64,000 nucleotides of DNA from Alloalcanivorax mobilis (GCF_002864685.1 NZ_NMQZ01000001.1:124001-188000); one strand, 5' to 3'. Counted from the first letter of the stretch, positions 9,751-18,989 are shown. Numbers and translations: made by a program. Notes: generated from the letters alone by a model not told the origin.

Positions 9751-10745
9751 CCGACTGGGCGCGTCTTGAGCAACTGGCGGCGGAACGGCCCCACGACGGC
9801 CAACGGTATCTGAATCGCTATCCGACCCCGGACCACGGCCTGGCCGACTTTCTGCGCTGGCAACGGCAAAGCCGGGGCCGCTTCGCCGCGCCGATGTCTT
9901 TCCCGCTGCGGCGCCCGGACCCGGTGGAACTGGCCAGCCCGGCGCCCCAACCACGTTTCACCTGGATCGGCCACGCCACCTATCTGATCCAGTATCGCGG
10001 CTGGAACCTGCTCACCGACCCGGTGTTCTCCGAGCGCTGCTCGCCGGTCTCGTTCCTCGGCCCCAAGCGCACCGTGGCGCCCGCGCTGACGGTCGATGAG
10101 CTGCCCACCATCGACGCCGTGCTGGTGTCCCACAACCATTACGATCACCTCGACAAAGACGCCGTGGCGGCCCTCAACCACCGTTTTGGCGACCGCCTTA
10201 CCTGGTTCGCGCCCCAGGGCGTGGGCGCCTGGCTGCGGCGCCGTAAAGTCGCCCGAGTGGTGGAGCTGAGCTGGTGGCAACATCAACGTCACCGCGAAGT
10301 AGACGCCTTCTGCCTGCCCGCTCAGCACTTTAGCGGCCGCGGCCCCCGTGACCGGAATCGTACACTTTGGTGTTCCTGGCGCTTGAACTGGCCGGACTTC
10401 AGTCTATTCTTCGCAGGCGATACCGGGTACGCACCGGTGTTCGGCGAAATCGGTGAGGTGTTGGGCCCGGTGGACGTGGCGCTGTTGCCGATCGGCGCCT
10501 ACCAGCCACGCTGGTTCATGGCGCCGGTGCACGTCGACCCCGCCGAGGCGGTGCGCATTCATCGGGACCTGGATGCGCGGCATTCCCTGGCGATGCACTG
10601 GGGCACCTTCGTGCTCACCGATGAGCCCATGGACGAACCGCCCCAGGCACTGGCCCGGGCGCTGGCCGACCAGGGGGTTCCGGCGCGGGCCTTTCGCGTG
10701 CCCGGCCATGGGCAAACACTGACCCTGCCAGTGGGCGCGCAATGA
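9747..10745 (+). CDS. MBL-fold metal-dependent hydrolase (NAPE-PLD/UlaG-like)
   Basis: This 332-residue protein of the metallo-beta-lactamase superfamily has a zinc-binding motif H129-N-H131-Y-D133-H134. Further metal or catalytic pieces follow: FAGDTGY, a PIGAYQPRWFM segment and a late MHWGTF histidine. The overall pattern (WIGHATYLIQYRGWNLLTDPVFSERCSP, given here only as a landmark near residues 72-98) is typical of the phospholipase-D-type/RomA-like branch rather than beta-lactamases. No signal peptide is seen, so it is probably cytosolic. It overlaps chpC by four bases and is followed after 75 bp by an LpxL-type acyltransferase; a lipid substrate is plausible but not shown. Confidence 0.85.
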   Translation: MTDWARLEQLAAERPHDGQRYLNRYPTPDHGLADFLRWQRQSRGRFAAPMSFPLRRPDPVELASPAPQPRFTWIGHATYLIQYRGWNLLTDPVFSERCSPVSFLGPKRTVAPALTVDELPTIDAVLVSHNHYDHLDKDAVAALNHRFGDRLTWFAPQGVGAWLRRRKVARVVELSWWQHQRHREVDAFCLPAQHFSGRGPRDRNRTLWCSWRLNWPDFSLFFAGDTGYAPVFGEIGEVLGPVDVALLPIGAYQPRWFMAPVHVDPAEAVRIHRDLDARHSLAMHWGTFVLTDEPMDEPPQALARALADQGVPARAFRVPGHGQTLTLPVGAQ

Positions 10746-10820
10746 CGCCGCGCCGGTCACCGCCAGCGGGCGCCACCCGTGTTACGGTTAGCGCATCAGG
10801 ATTTGGAGGAACACTCTCGA

Positions 10821-11846
10821 ATGTCGTCACGGCTACGCGGACAACGCCTGTGGTGGTTGATGCGATGCCTTGCCTGGCTGCCGCTGCCGGTGGCCACCGG
10901 CATTGGCGCGCTGGTCGGTGAGCTACTGACCCGCATCCCCCTGCGCTACGCCAAGGCTTACCGGGTGATACTGATCAATTTGCTCGCCACCCACCCGGAC
11001 CTCAGCCTCGATGACGCCCGCCGCATCGGCCGGCGCAGCATGCGCGAACTGGGCCGTTCGCTGACCGAGTTTTCCCACGTCTGGAATCGCCCGGTGGAGC
11101 AGACCCTGGCCCGCATCGCCGCGATCCAGGGCGAACAGGGCTATCTGAAAGCCTGCGCCGACCCGAGCCGCCCGGTGCTGTTGTTGTCGCTGCACCACGG
11201 CAGTTGGGAAACCATCAGCCTCTACCTGGGTCGGCAGGGCAACACCACCGTGATGTATCAGCCGCACCCGGCCACGCTGGTGGATGCGGTGGTCAAGTCA
11301 GCCCGCGAGCGCACCGGCTGCCGTCTGGTTCCCACCAACAGCCAGGGCGTCAAGGAAGGGTTGGCGACGATGCGCAGCGGCGGCACCCTGGCAATGCTGG
11401 CGGACCATAATCCCGGCAACCGCAGCAATCCTTACATCCCGTTCTTCGGTCATCCGGTGCCGTCGCCCGCGCTGGTGGACAAACTGGTTCAGCGCTATCG
11501 GCCACGGGTTTTCGTGGTGTCCTGCTACCGGGGTCCGAAAGGAGTAAAGGATATCCGCCTTCTCTTCGAGCCCGCTCCGCAAATCGAAACCGCCGAAGGG
11601 CGCGACGGCGTGTTGAGTGCCCTGAACCGGGAGCTGGAGACGTGCATCCACCGCAACCCCAGCCAGTACCAGTGGACCTACAAACGCTTCAAGTGGCGCC
11701 CCGGCGGCCGCCGGCTCTGGTATCGGCAATCCTATTCGTTACTGAAACGGGCGGCGCGCGGCGAGAGCCGGGAAGCGCTGGGGCTGGCGCCCAGGGGCAC
11801 CGACACCGCACCCCCGGAGCAAGAGTCGGAACAGAAATCGTATTGA
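10821..11846 (+). CDS. LpxL/HtrB-family lipid acyltransferase
   Basis: A 341-residue member of the lysophospholipid acyltransferase superfamily, closest in pattern to the late lipid A acyltransferases LpxL/LpxM. The catalytic motif is HHGSWE (HX4E), followed by a substrate-loop region (MLADHNPGNRSNPYIPFFG) and the C-terminal signature YQWTYKRFKWRP typical of this family. The N-terminal hydrophobic segment (LAWLPLPVATGIGALVGELL) would anchor it in the inner membrane. ATG 10821 is chosen because GGAGGA lies about ten bases upstream; a start 42 bases earlier has no ribosome site. Which acyl chain and lipid acceptor it uses cannot be told from sequence. Confidence 0.86.
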   Translation: MSSRLRGQRLWWLMRCLAWLPLPVATGIGALVGELLTRIPLRYAKAYRVILINLLATHPDLSLDDARRIGRRSMRELGRSLTEFSHVWNRPVEQTLARIAAIQGEQGYLKACADPSRPVLLLSLHHGSWETISLYLGRQGNTTVMYQPHPATLVDAVVKSARERTGCRLVPTNSQGVKEGLATMRSGGTLAMLADHNPGNRSNPYIPFFGHPVPSPALVDKLVQRYRPRVFVVSCYRGPKGVKDIRLLFEPAPQIETAEGRDGVLSALNRELETCIHRNPSQYQWTYKRFKWRPGGRRLWYRQSYSLLKRAARGESREALGLAPRGTDTAPPEQESEQKSY

Positions 11847-11871
11847 TTTAACGCGCCCTCCGGCGGCGTCC

Positions 11872-11893
11872 GCGGGTTGGTTTCTCAACCCGC
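11872..11893. terminator. Hairpin between convergent genes
   Basis: Eight-base perfect arms GCGGGTTG and CAACCCGC enclose a six-base loop in the 50-bp space between the acyltransferase and the oppositely oriented siderophore receptor. There is no clear T-run on either strand, so a bidirectional terminator is likely from position but not proved. Confidence 0.4.
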
Positions 11894-11896
11894 CCC

Positions 11897-14047
11897 TTAC
11901 CAGCGATAGCTTATCTTCGCCGTGATCCTGCGCCCCGGATTGTAATAATCGGCGGTACCGGAATTGACCACGTACTGCTTATCGAACAGGTTGCTGACAT
12001 TAACGGTCAGCTCGGTGTTTCTGACCACCTGGTAGCCAAAGGCGGCATCAAAAAGCGTGGCCGCCTCGCCTTTTGACGTGTTGTCGGCATTAAAGTAATA
12101 GGCACCGACGTAGCGCGCGCCAATACCAAAACTCATCCCGGTATCCGGCAGGGTATAATGCGTCCACAGGGACGCCGTTTGTTCCGGTGCCGTGGCGAAC
12201 TGATTTCCGGTGATGGAGGTGCCATCGCTCAGCGTGCCGCGAATCACCTCCTGGTCCATATAGGAATAGCCACCGGTCAGACTCAGGTTGTCGGTCAACT
12301 CCGTTTTGGCTTCCAGGTCGACGCCGCGCACCCGGGATTTGCCCACGGTCTCCGACTCGATGGAGCCGTCATCCTGCACCACACGGATACTCTCGTTTTC
12401 TTTTTTCAGCTCGTAGACGGCCGCCGAGAACAGCGCATTCATTCCCTCCGGCGCATACTTCGCACCCAGCTCCTGCTGCTTGCCACGTTCCGGCTTAACG
12501 CCGATGGTCGGTGGCGCGATCGACTCCACATAGCTGAAATAGGTGGAAAATTCGTTGTTGAATTTGTAGGTCAGCGCCCCCCGGTAGGAGGTTTCCGACA
12601 CATCATCGGTTTCCGTGGTGCCGGCGATCAGATCCTTGCTGGAAAGATCCATGCTGTCATTGCGAATCCCGGCGGTGACGATGACACGGTCATAGAAGGA
12701 CAGATTCTGCGTCAGGAAGACCGAGCGGGTGATGTTGTCCTGGTCATTGGCGCTGTAGGGCGCCAGCGCAACCGGAGCACCGCTGTAAACCGGGTCGGCG
12801 ACATCAATCGGGCTCGCCAGACCGTAGGAGGAAATACCCTTGCTGGAGGAATCCAGATACTCAACGCCCCCCAGCGTACTGCTATCAATCGGCCCGAAGC
12901 TGGCGTCGTATTGCAAAATGGCGTTGCCGATCAGCTGATGGGAATCGATGTCGGAGCCCAGGCCATAACGGTCCAGCGTGGTGCCTTGTCGGCTGGCGGA
13001 ATCGGCCAAATACACGTAACCGTAGTCGTCGGTCAGATCGCTGTAGCGCAGGTTGCCGTGGAAGGTCAGCCCGTTACTGAAGTCATGGGTGAGCAGCCCG
13101 GTAATATTGGTGCGTTCGACATCGTGATAATTGAAATCCGGTTCGCCAAAGAAGTCGCTGCGATCGTATTCCTTATCGAAGGGGTAACCGCCACTGTTGG
13201 GCGTGTCGTCACGCTTTAAATAATCCAGGATCACGGTCGCCGAGGTGTAATCCGTTGGCTCCCAGGTCAAGCCCCCCATGAAAAGCTGATTGTTATTCTT
13301 GGAGTGATCGTACTCACGATCACCATCCGTGACCTTTCCGGTAAAGCGGTACGCCAGGGTCTCGTTATCGTCCAGGACACCGCCTGTATCAAGGCCGGCT
13401 TCCTTTTGATTGAACGAACCATAGCCCAGGTAGCCTTCGCCAAAACGCTTGAACTTTGGCCGCTTACTGACAAAATTCACCGACCCCCCCGGGTCCGCCG
13501 GGCCGAACAGCGTGGAGTTGGCGCCACGCAGTACTTCCACGCGTTCGTAGGCATAGGGGTCCTCGCGAACGCCACGCATTGAGCCGAGCGTCATCCCATC
13601 CCGATAGGTGGTCGCCTGGAAGCCGCGAATCTTGAAGTAATCATTACGGTCATCGCTACCCCAAAAACCGGCAAGAACCCCGGGCGTGTACTGCAGCACC
13701 TCTTCGGTGGTGGTGGCGTTTCGCTGCTTGATTTCCTTTTCCGTGATCACTGACACGGAGGCGGGCGTGTCGGCGATACTGGTGGCCACCTTGCCGCCCA
13801 CGGAAAGCTCCCGGGCAACCGTGGAGTTGGCGTCATCGTCCGGCACTTCCACGTGAGTGTTCACCAGGATGGGGGCGAGACGGTAGGTCTGTTGGTTCGC
13901 CGGGTCACCGCCACCGGCCTGTTGCGCGGTGCCGATCATGGGAGCGGCCATTAAGGTCGCGCCGCAGAGAAGTGTGGTCGCGGCCCGATGCCCGCGTCGC
14001 GCACGCACAGTGCGCGGGTTACCCTGATTGCAATTTCCGCCAGCCAT
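11897..14047 (-). CDS. TonB-dependent siderophore receptor
   Basis: A 716-residue outer-membrane receptor importing ferric siderophores with TonB energy. A signal peptide (cleavage probably after GTA, near residue 40) is followed by the plug domain: SIADTPASVSVITEKEI, then YTPGVL, FKIRGF, YRDGM and the LRGANSTLFGPADPGGSVNF segment of FpvA/FhuA/FoxA-type receptors. The 22-strand barrel ends in NVSNLFDKQYVVNSG and a final aromatic SYRW. The start has GGGGAT about seven bases upstream. The ligand cannot be assigned; hydroxamate siderophores are common for this subgroup. No regulator or transport partner is adjacent. An imperfect Fur-like inverted repeat lies about 145 bp upstream. Confidence 0.93.
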   Translation of the reverse strand: MAGGNCNQGNPRTVRARRGHRAATTLLCGATLMAAPMIGTAQQAGGGDPANQQTYRLAPILVNTHVEVPDDDANSTVARELSVGGKVATSIADTPASVSVITEKEIKQRNATTTEEVLQYTPGVLAGFWGSDDRNDYFKIRGFQATTYRDGMTLGSMRGVREDPYAYERVEVLRGANSTLFGPADPGGSVNFVSKRPKFKRFGEGYLGYGSFNQKEAGLDTGGVLDDNETLAYRFTGKVTDGDREYDHSKNNNQLFMGGLTWEPTDYTSATVILDYLKRDDTPNSGGYPFDKEYDRSDFFGEPDFNYHDVERTNITGLLTHDFSNGLTFHGNLRYSDLTDDYGYVYLADSASRQGTTLDRYGLGSDIDSHQLIGNAILQYDASFGPIDSSTLGGVEYLDSSSKGISSYGLASPIDVADPVYSGAPVALAPYSANDQDNITRSVFLTQNLSFYDRVIVTAGIRNDSMDLSSKDLIAGTTETDDVSETSYRGALTYKFNNEFSTYFSYVESIAPPTIGVKPERGKQQELGAKYAPEGMNALFSAAVYELKKENESIRVVQDDGSIESETVGKSRVRGVDLEAKTELTDNLSLTGGYSYMDQEVIRGTLSDGTSITGNQFATAPEQTASLWTHYTLPDTGMSFGIGARYVGAYYFNADNTSKGEAATLFDAAFGYQVVRNTELTVNVSNLFDKQYVVNSGTADYYNPGRRITAKISYRW

Positions 14048-14190
14048 TTAACGATCCCCATTATGCTGTTCCACGGACGCGGGCAACCCCGACATGCCGC
14101 GCCAAAAGCAACCGCTCCCGACCCGCTCGTCCTGTGGTTTGTATTGGTAAGCCCGGGGATTATGAATAGATGGTATCAATTTGTAAATAA

Positions 14191-14205
14191 TAACGATTTT
14201 CGTTA
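14191..14205. promoter_or_regulatory. Candidate operator upstream of siderophore receptor
   Basis: The inverted repeat TAACGA-TTT-TCGTTA is perfect and lies in an AT-rich patch in the 242-bp space before the receptor gene. Only about half of the positions match the Fur consensus, so iron regulation is an inference from the gene's role. The rest of the space shows no gene. Confidence 0.3.
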
Positions 14206-14289
14206 ATGCTTAGATTTGCCTCGCCTGAATGGCTGTATTCCCGTGAGAGCCATGAAGTCGGGCGCACGCTGTCCGCCGGCCGAGGCCGC

Positions 14290-15204
14290 CTAGGCGACCT
14301 CCAGCGGCGGTGCCTCGGCCTCCACGAACACCCGCTTGATGCGCGGGTGTTGCTGCTTCAATGAACGGTCCAGCTCGGCGATCACCGTTTCCAGGCGCGC
14401 GGCGCCCAATCGGGGCGAGAACTTCACGCTGATGTTCACGAGAATAAAATCCGGGCCCATGTGCATGGTGAGCACCTCATTGACCGCCTCGATACTGGGC
14501 ATCGACAGCGCGGCACGGCGGATGTCCGCCACCACCCGGGCGTTCGCGGACTCACCGATCAGCAACCCCTTGGTCTCGCGGGCCAGCCACACCGCCGTGA
14601 GCGCCAGAATCACCCCAATCAGCATCGATGCCAGACCATCGAACCAGAGTAATCCGGTGGTCTGGCTGAGAATCACGCCCAGGAACGCCACCATCAGGCC
14701 CAGCAGGGCGGCGGAATCCTCGAACAGCACCACGAAGGTGGTCGGGTCCTTGCCGCGCGCCACCGCCTCGATGTAGCCCCAGTCGCCTTTGGCGCGCCGG
14801 AACTCCTTGAGCGCCACCAGCCAGGCCGCGCCTTCGAACAGGAACGCCAGACCGAGCACCACATAGTTGATGATCGGGTTCTCAATCGCCTCCGGATGGC
14901 GAATATGCAAAAAGCCCTCGTACAACGAAATGCCCGCGCCCAACGCGAAAATCAGAATCGCCACCGCGAACGACCAGAAATAGATCTCTTTGCCATGACC
15001 GAACGGGAAGCGCTCATCGGCCGGCTGCCTGGCCTTTTTCATGCCGTGCAGCAGCAGCACTTCATTGCCGGTGTCCACCAGTGAGTGAATCCCTTCGGAC
15101 ATCATCGCCGCACTGCCGGTGAGCGCGGCGGCGAAGAACTTGGTCACCGCGATCAGCGCGTTGCCGATCAGCGCCGCGATCACCACTTTTTTCGATCCTG
15201 ACAT
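14290..15204 (-). CDS. Cation diffusion facilitator (CDF) transporter
   Basis: A 304-residue inner-membrane metal-efflux protein of the CDF family, which exports Zn2+, Fe2+, Co2+ or similar ions against protons. Six hydrophobic segments are visible, with the family signature SEGIHSLVDTGNEVLLL near residues 38-54 (metal-site Asp in VD), a second conserved segment EDSAALLGLMVAF, and a C-terminal cytoplasmic domain of about 95 residues. ATG 15204 (MSGSKK) is chosen because AAAAGGAGA lies just upstream; an earlier in-frame start lacks such a site. It begins 11 bp after the herA-like gene and is probably cotranscribed. The exact metal cannot be deduced. Confidence 0.88.
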   Translation of the reverse strand: MSGSKKVVIAALIGNALIAVTKFFAAALTGSAAMMSEGIHSLVDTGNEVLLLHGMKKARQPADERFPFGHGKEIYFWSFAVAILIFALGAGISLYEGFLHIRHPEAIENPIINYVVLGLAFLFEGAAWLVALKEFRRAKGDWGYIEAVARGKDPTTFVVLFEDSAALLGLMVAFLGVILSQTTGLLWFDGLASMLIGVILALTAVWLARETKGLLIGESANARVVADIRRAALSMPSIEAVNEVLTMHMGPDFILVNISVKFSPRLGAARLETVIAELDRSLKQQHPRIKRVFVEAEAPPLEVA

Positions 15205-15215
15205 GCTGTCTCCTT

Positions 15216-16664
15216 TTAACGCTTGCGCTTTAACCACTGCTCAACAAAACGCACCAGCACACGGCCCAGCTGCGACGCCAGAGACCGCAACAGACTTTTA
15301 CTGAACGCTTCACCGGCGCTCTGGCGCCGCGAGGGCCGCTTCAGGCTGGCGGCTTTCTCCGCCTCCGGCGCGTCTTGCTGCTGAGCGCGCCGGGCCTCAC
15401 GGCGGGCCTGCAGTATTTCCCCGGCGGACTCCCGGTCCAGGTCGTTCTGATATTTGTCGGCCAGCGGCGACGCCGCTTTGAGCGTGTCCAACGCGCTTTT
15501 ATCCAGAGCACCGATGTGGCTGCGCGGCGGCGCGATCAACGTGCGTTGCACCGGCGCCGGCACGCCGCGCTCATCAAGCACGCTGACCAGCGCCTCGCCC
15601 ACGCCCAGCTCGGTAATCACCCGCGCGGTGTCGAGATCCGGATTGGGCCGGAATGTCTCGGCGGCGCTGCGCACCGCTTTCTGATCTTTTGGCGTGTAGG
15701 CGCGCAACGCATGCTGAAAGCGATTGCCGAGCTGCCCCAGCACCGTGTCCGGCACATCCGCTGGCGACTGGGTAACGAAAAAAATGCCCACCCCTTTGGA
15801 GCGAATCAGACGCACGGTCTGATCGAGTTTGTCCAGCAGCACTCGCGGCGCGTTGTCGAATAACAGATGCGCCTCGTCAAAGAAAAACACCAGCAGGGGC
15901 AGCGGCTGGTCGCCCCGTTCGGGCAACCGCTCGAACAGTTCCGCCAACAGCCACAGCAGAAACGTGGTGTACAGGCGCGGCTGCTGGATCAGGTCGCGGC
16001 CATCCAGCAGATTGACGACCCCCTGGCCATCCTGCTGTTGAATCAGATCGTTGATGTCCAACGCCGGCTCGCCGAAAAACCTTTCCCCTCCCTGGGTCTT
16101 CAACACCAACAGGCGCCGCAGCACGGTACCCAGACTCTGCGGGGACAGGTTGCCGTAGCGCTCGGTGAGCGCCTGGCGTTGTTCGATGATCCAGTTGAGC
16201 ACGCCCTCAAGATCGCTCAGATCCAACAGCGGCAGGTTCTCGGTGCGTGCGTAATCGAAGGCGATGTGCAACAGGCCGGTCTGGGTCTCGTTGAGCTCCA
16301 GCAGATTGGCGAACAGCACCGGGCCCATGTCCTCCACCGTGGCGCGCACCGGCTGGCCGCTCTGGCTGCGAATGTCCCACAGCCGGGTCGGACAGGCCGC
16401 CGGCGCCCAATCCGCGATTCCGATGCGCTGCACCCGCGAGGCCACGCCCGGCGCGTCGCCGGCGGCGGCGATGCCACTGAGATCACCTTTGATGTCGGCG
16501 CTGAACACCGGCACACCGAGGCGCGAGAAACCCTCCGCCAGCAGCTGCAAGGTCACGGTTTTGCCGGTGCCGGTGGCGCCCGCCACCAGACCGTGCCGGT
16601 TGGCCATCGCCGGGTTCATCGACAGCCGTTGCCCCGCCACCCCGCCTATCAGAATGCCGCTCAT
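15216..16664 (-). CDS. HerA/YjgR-type DUF853 ATPase
   Basis: A 482-residue P-loop ATPase of the YjgR/DUF853 group, related to HerA-FtsK helicase-translocases. Walker A is GATGTGKT at residues 29-36, followed by VFSADIKGDLSGIA typical of this group, and Walker B with catalytic Glu is LLVFFFDEAHLLFD. A conserved IRSKGVGIFFVTQSPADVPD segment follows. The C-terminal ~100 residues are charged and alanine-rich with RREARRAQQQDAPE. The start has AGGGA upstream. No DNA-processing partner (NurA) is adjacent; the only operon partner is the CDF transporter. The biological role of YjgR proteins is not established. Confidence 0.86.
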   Translation of the reverse strand: MSGILIGGVAGQRLSMNPAMANRHGLVAGATGTGKTVTLQLLAEGFSRLGVPVFSADIKGDLSGIAAAGDAPGVASRVQRIGIADWAPAACPTRLWDIRSQSGQPVRATVEDMGPVLFANLLELNETQTGLLHIAFDYARTENLPLLDLSDLEGVLNWIIEQRQALTERYGNLSPQSLGTVLRRLLVLKTQGGERFFGEPALDINDLIQQQDGQGVVNLLDGRDLIQQPRLYTTFLLWLLAELFERLPERGDQPLPLLVFFFDEAHLLFDNAPRVLLDKLDQTVRLIRSKGVGIFFVTQSPADVPDTVLGQLGNRFQHALRAYTPKDQKAVRSAAETFRPNPDLDTARVITELGVGEALVSVLDERGVPAPVQRTLIAPPRSHIGALDKSALDTLKAASPLADKYQNDLDRESAGEILQARREARRAQQQDAPEAEKAASLKRPSRRQSAGEAFSKSLLRSLASQLGRVLVRFVEQWLKRKR

Positions 16665-16854
16665 CGATGTTCCCTCATCGTTCCCTGCTCGTTACTGGTC
16701 GTTTACTGGAAAGGAAAGCTCCGGCGCCCGCCCATCCGCCGCCGGGCGCGGACGCTGCCTCGAGTATAGAGCACCGTGGCGCGACGCACGCCCTCGATCT
16801 TGCCAGCACCGGGGCCGGCCCGCACAATTCCCGCCTCAATCAGGAGAAAGCCCG

Positions 16855-17340
16855 ATGCCCATCGAGAAAAACAAGGTCGTGACGCTGCACTACACGCTGT
16901 TCAATGCCGACGATGACCGCGAAGTGGAGCGCAGCGGCGACCACGCACCGCTGATCTATCTTCATGGCGCCGGCAACATTCTCGCCGCGTTGGAGCAAGC
17001 CCTGCACGGCAAGGAAGAAGGCGACGCCGTCACCGTCACCCTGGACGCCCGCGACGCCTATGGCGAGCGTGACGAAAAGCTGTTTCAACGGCTCTCCGCC
17101 AAGTATCTCAAACACGCCGGTAAACTGACCCCGGGCAAGGTGGTCAGAGTACAAACCGAGCAGGGCCCGCGCATGGTCACGATCGTCAAAGCCGGGCTGA
17201 AAACCGTGGACGTGGACGCCAATCATCCGCTGGCCGGCCAACGGCTGCGTTTCGAGATGACCGTGGCCTCGGTACGCGACGCCAGCGCCGAGGAAATCGC
17301 CCATCGCCACGTGCACGGCCCCGGCGGTCATCAGCACTGA
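16855..17340 (+). CDS. SlyD-like FKBP-type peptidyl-prolyl isomerase
   Basis: A 161-residue cytosolic prolyl isomerase/chaperone of the SlyD type. The FKBP part opens with KNKVVTLHYTLFNADDDREVE and includes YLHGAGNILAALEQALHGK, followed by an inserted-flap domain (about residues 65-130) and DVDANHPLAGQRLRFEM, all hallmarks of SlyD. The tail is short and ends HRHVHGPGGHQH, a reduced form of the metal-binding histidine-rich tail of E. coli SlyD. The start ATG has CAGGAG upstream. It stands alone, divergent from the herA-like gene. Confidence 0.91.
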   Translation: MPIEKNKVVTLHYTLFNADDDREVERSGDHAPLIYLHGAGNILAALEQALHGKEEGDAVTVTLDARDAYGERDEKLFQRLSAKYLKHAGKLTPGKVVRVQTEQGPRMVTIVKAGLKTVDVDANHPLAGQRLRFEMTVASVRDASAEEIAHRHVHGPGGHQH

Positions 17341-17463
17341 CCGCCGAGCACGCGAATGCACGTGGTCTGTGTGCCGTGCCCGGACAAATTGGCGCGCCAG
17401 TGCTATGTTAGGCGCTGTTCGCCGCCGACCTGGCAGGCTCCTTGATCACCGCCGGACGTTGCC

Positions 17464-17919
17464 ATGCCTGAATACAGTTACTGGATTATCCTCGGACTTG
17501 CTCTGATCATCCTCGAATTCGTGCTTTCCGGCCTGGTGACGGTGTTTCTTGGCATCGCCGCGCTGTTGGTCGGAGTGTTGGTGTTTCTGGGCTTGCTTGA
17601 TGACACCGCCTGGGAACTCGCCCTGTTCTCGCTGTTCAGTCTGCTATTGCTGGCGGTGGCGCGCCGTTATTTCAGGCGCTGGTTGTTGGGCAAGGAAACC
17701 CGCGCCTATGACAGCGGCGACAGCGCCGGCCTGGTCGGACATCGCGCCACCGTCGCCGGCCCGTTCCACCAGGGCTCTGGTACCGTGCTGTATCGCGGTG
17801 CCCGCTGGCAGGCACAGGCCAGCGGGCCGCTCGAGGACGGCCAGATGGTGCGCATCATCGAACATCAAGGGCTTTGGCTCACTGTCGAGCCCTGGACCCC
17901 ACCTGCCTCCAAGGATTAA
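17464..17919 (+). CDS. NfeD-family membrane protein
   Basis: A 151-residue short NfeD protein: two to three hydrophobic segments in the first 70 residues (YWIILGLALIILEFVLSG, then two more helices), followed by a C-terminal OB-fold (GLVGHRATVAGPFHQGSGTVLYRG through VRIIEHQGLWLTVE). NfeD proteins pair with SPFH/stomatin proteins in membrane microdomains; here the next gene, 14 bp downstream, is such a partner. The short form lacks the ClpP-like protease domain of long NfeDs. The ribosome site is weak, and the start is supported by the hydrophobic N-terminus. Confidence 0.87.
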   Translation: MPEYSYWIILGLALIILEFVLSGLVTVFLGIAALLVGVLVFLGLLDDTAWELALFSLFSLLLLAVARRYFRRWLLGKETRAYDSGDSAGLVGHRATVAGPFHQGSGTVLYRGARWQAQASGPLEDGQMVRIIEHQGLWLTVEPWTPPASKD

Positions 17920-17933
17920 AAAAGGATCGTCAG

Positions 17934-18893
17934 ATGACTGGAATCATTATCTCCGCGGTGCTCGCTCTGGGCGTCATCCTGGTGTTGTTCATGACCATTC
18001 GGATCGTGCCGCAACGTAGCGTGTTCGTGATCGAGCGGTTGGGCAAATACCGGACCTCGCTGGAAGCGGGCATGCACATCCTGGTGCCGTTCATTGATCG
18101 TGTCGCCTATAAGCATTCCCTGAAGGAAATTGTCCGCGACGTACCGCGCCAAAGCTGTATCACCAAGGACAACATCGAAGTGTCCGTGGACGGCATTCTC
18201 TACCTGCAGGTAGTCGATCCCAAAGGCGCCAGCTACGGTGTCGACAACTACACCATGGCCGCCCAGCAACTCGCCCAGACCACCCTGCGTTCGGTGATCG
18301 GCAAGATCGATCTGGACAAGACCTTCGAAGAGCGCGGCGAGATTAACCTGGAAGTGGTCAAGGCAGTGGACGAAGCCGCCCAGCCCTGGGGCGTCAAAGT
18401 GCTGCGTTACGAGGTCGCGGACATCAATCTGCCCGCCTCGATCAAGGACGCCATGGAGAAACAGGTGCGCGCCGAGCGGGAACGGCGCGCCGTGGTGGCC
18501 GAATCCGAAGGCGACCGCCAGGCCTCCATCAACCGCTCCGAGGGTGATCGTCAGGCGGCGATCAACCGGTCCGAGGGCGAGAAGCAGGAAATGATCAATA
18601 TTTCCGAAGGCGAGAAACTCAAGCAGATCAACGAGGCGGAAGGCCGCGCCCGGCAGATCGAACTGATCGCCCAGGCCACCGCCACCGGTCTGCACGAAGT
18701 GGCCCGCGCGGTTAAAGAGGACGGCGGCGAAGAAGCCGTCAGCCTGCGCATCGCCGAACAGTACGTGGCCGCCTTCGAGAAACTCGCCAAGGAATCCACC
18801 ACCCTGTTGCTGCCCGCCAACCTCAGCGATGTGGGCGGCACCGTCGCCGGCTTGCAGAAGGTGCTCAAGAAGATCGACGCCACCCAACCCTGA
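17934..18893 (+). CDS. SPFH/band-7 paraslipin (QmcA-like)
   Basis: A 319-residue stomatin-family protein with an N-terminal membrane anchor (IIISAVLALGVILVLFM), the SPFH/band-7 domain (VFVIERLGKYRTSLEAGMHI, then DGILYLQVVDPKGASYGVDN) and a long C-terminal coiled coil with repeated SEGDRQAAINRSEGEKQEM-like units, about residues 180-250, that drive oligomer rings. It is the operon partner of the NfeD gene. Paraslipins are linked to membrane-protein quality control and lipid microdomains. The start at ATG 17934 follows AAAAGGA. A terminator hairpin lies 97 bp after the stop. Confidence 0.92.
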   Translation: MTGIIISAVLALGVILVLFMTIRIVPQRSVFVIERLGKYRTSLEAGMHILVPFIDRVAYKHSLKEIVRDVPRQSCITKDNIEVSVDGILYLQVVDPKGASYGVDNYTMAAQQLAQTTLRSVIGKIDLDKTFEERGEINLEVVKAVDEAAQPWGVKVLRYEVADINLPASIKDAMEKQVRAERERRAVVAESEGDRQASINRSEGDRQAAINRSEGEKQEMINISEGEKLKQINEAEGRARQIELIAQATATGLHEVARAVKEDGGEEAVSLRIAEQYVAAFEKLAKESTTLLLPANLSDVGGTVAGLQKVLKKIDATQP

Positions 18894-18989
18894 GCCTTGT
18901 GGACACCCACTCTCCGGAGCAGGGCGCCACCGGCAATGGAAGTCGGGCGGCATCGCCCAAAACGCGGCTCCTAACACTGAACACCAGAC

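Noticed and set aside
13840-13865. CCACGTGAGTGTTCAC in the siderophore receptor as a third parS-like site
   Set aside because: It shares only the CACGTG centre and has too many mismatches to the palindrome found in recF.
16665-16760. TCGTTCCC/TCGTTACTGG/TCGTTTACTGG repeats upstream of the herA-like gene
   Set aside because: Units are of unequal length and do not keep a seven-base period, so I did not group them with the heptamer arrays.
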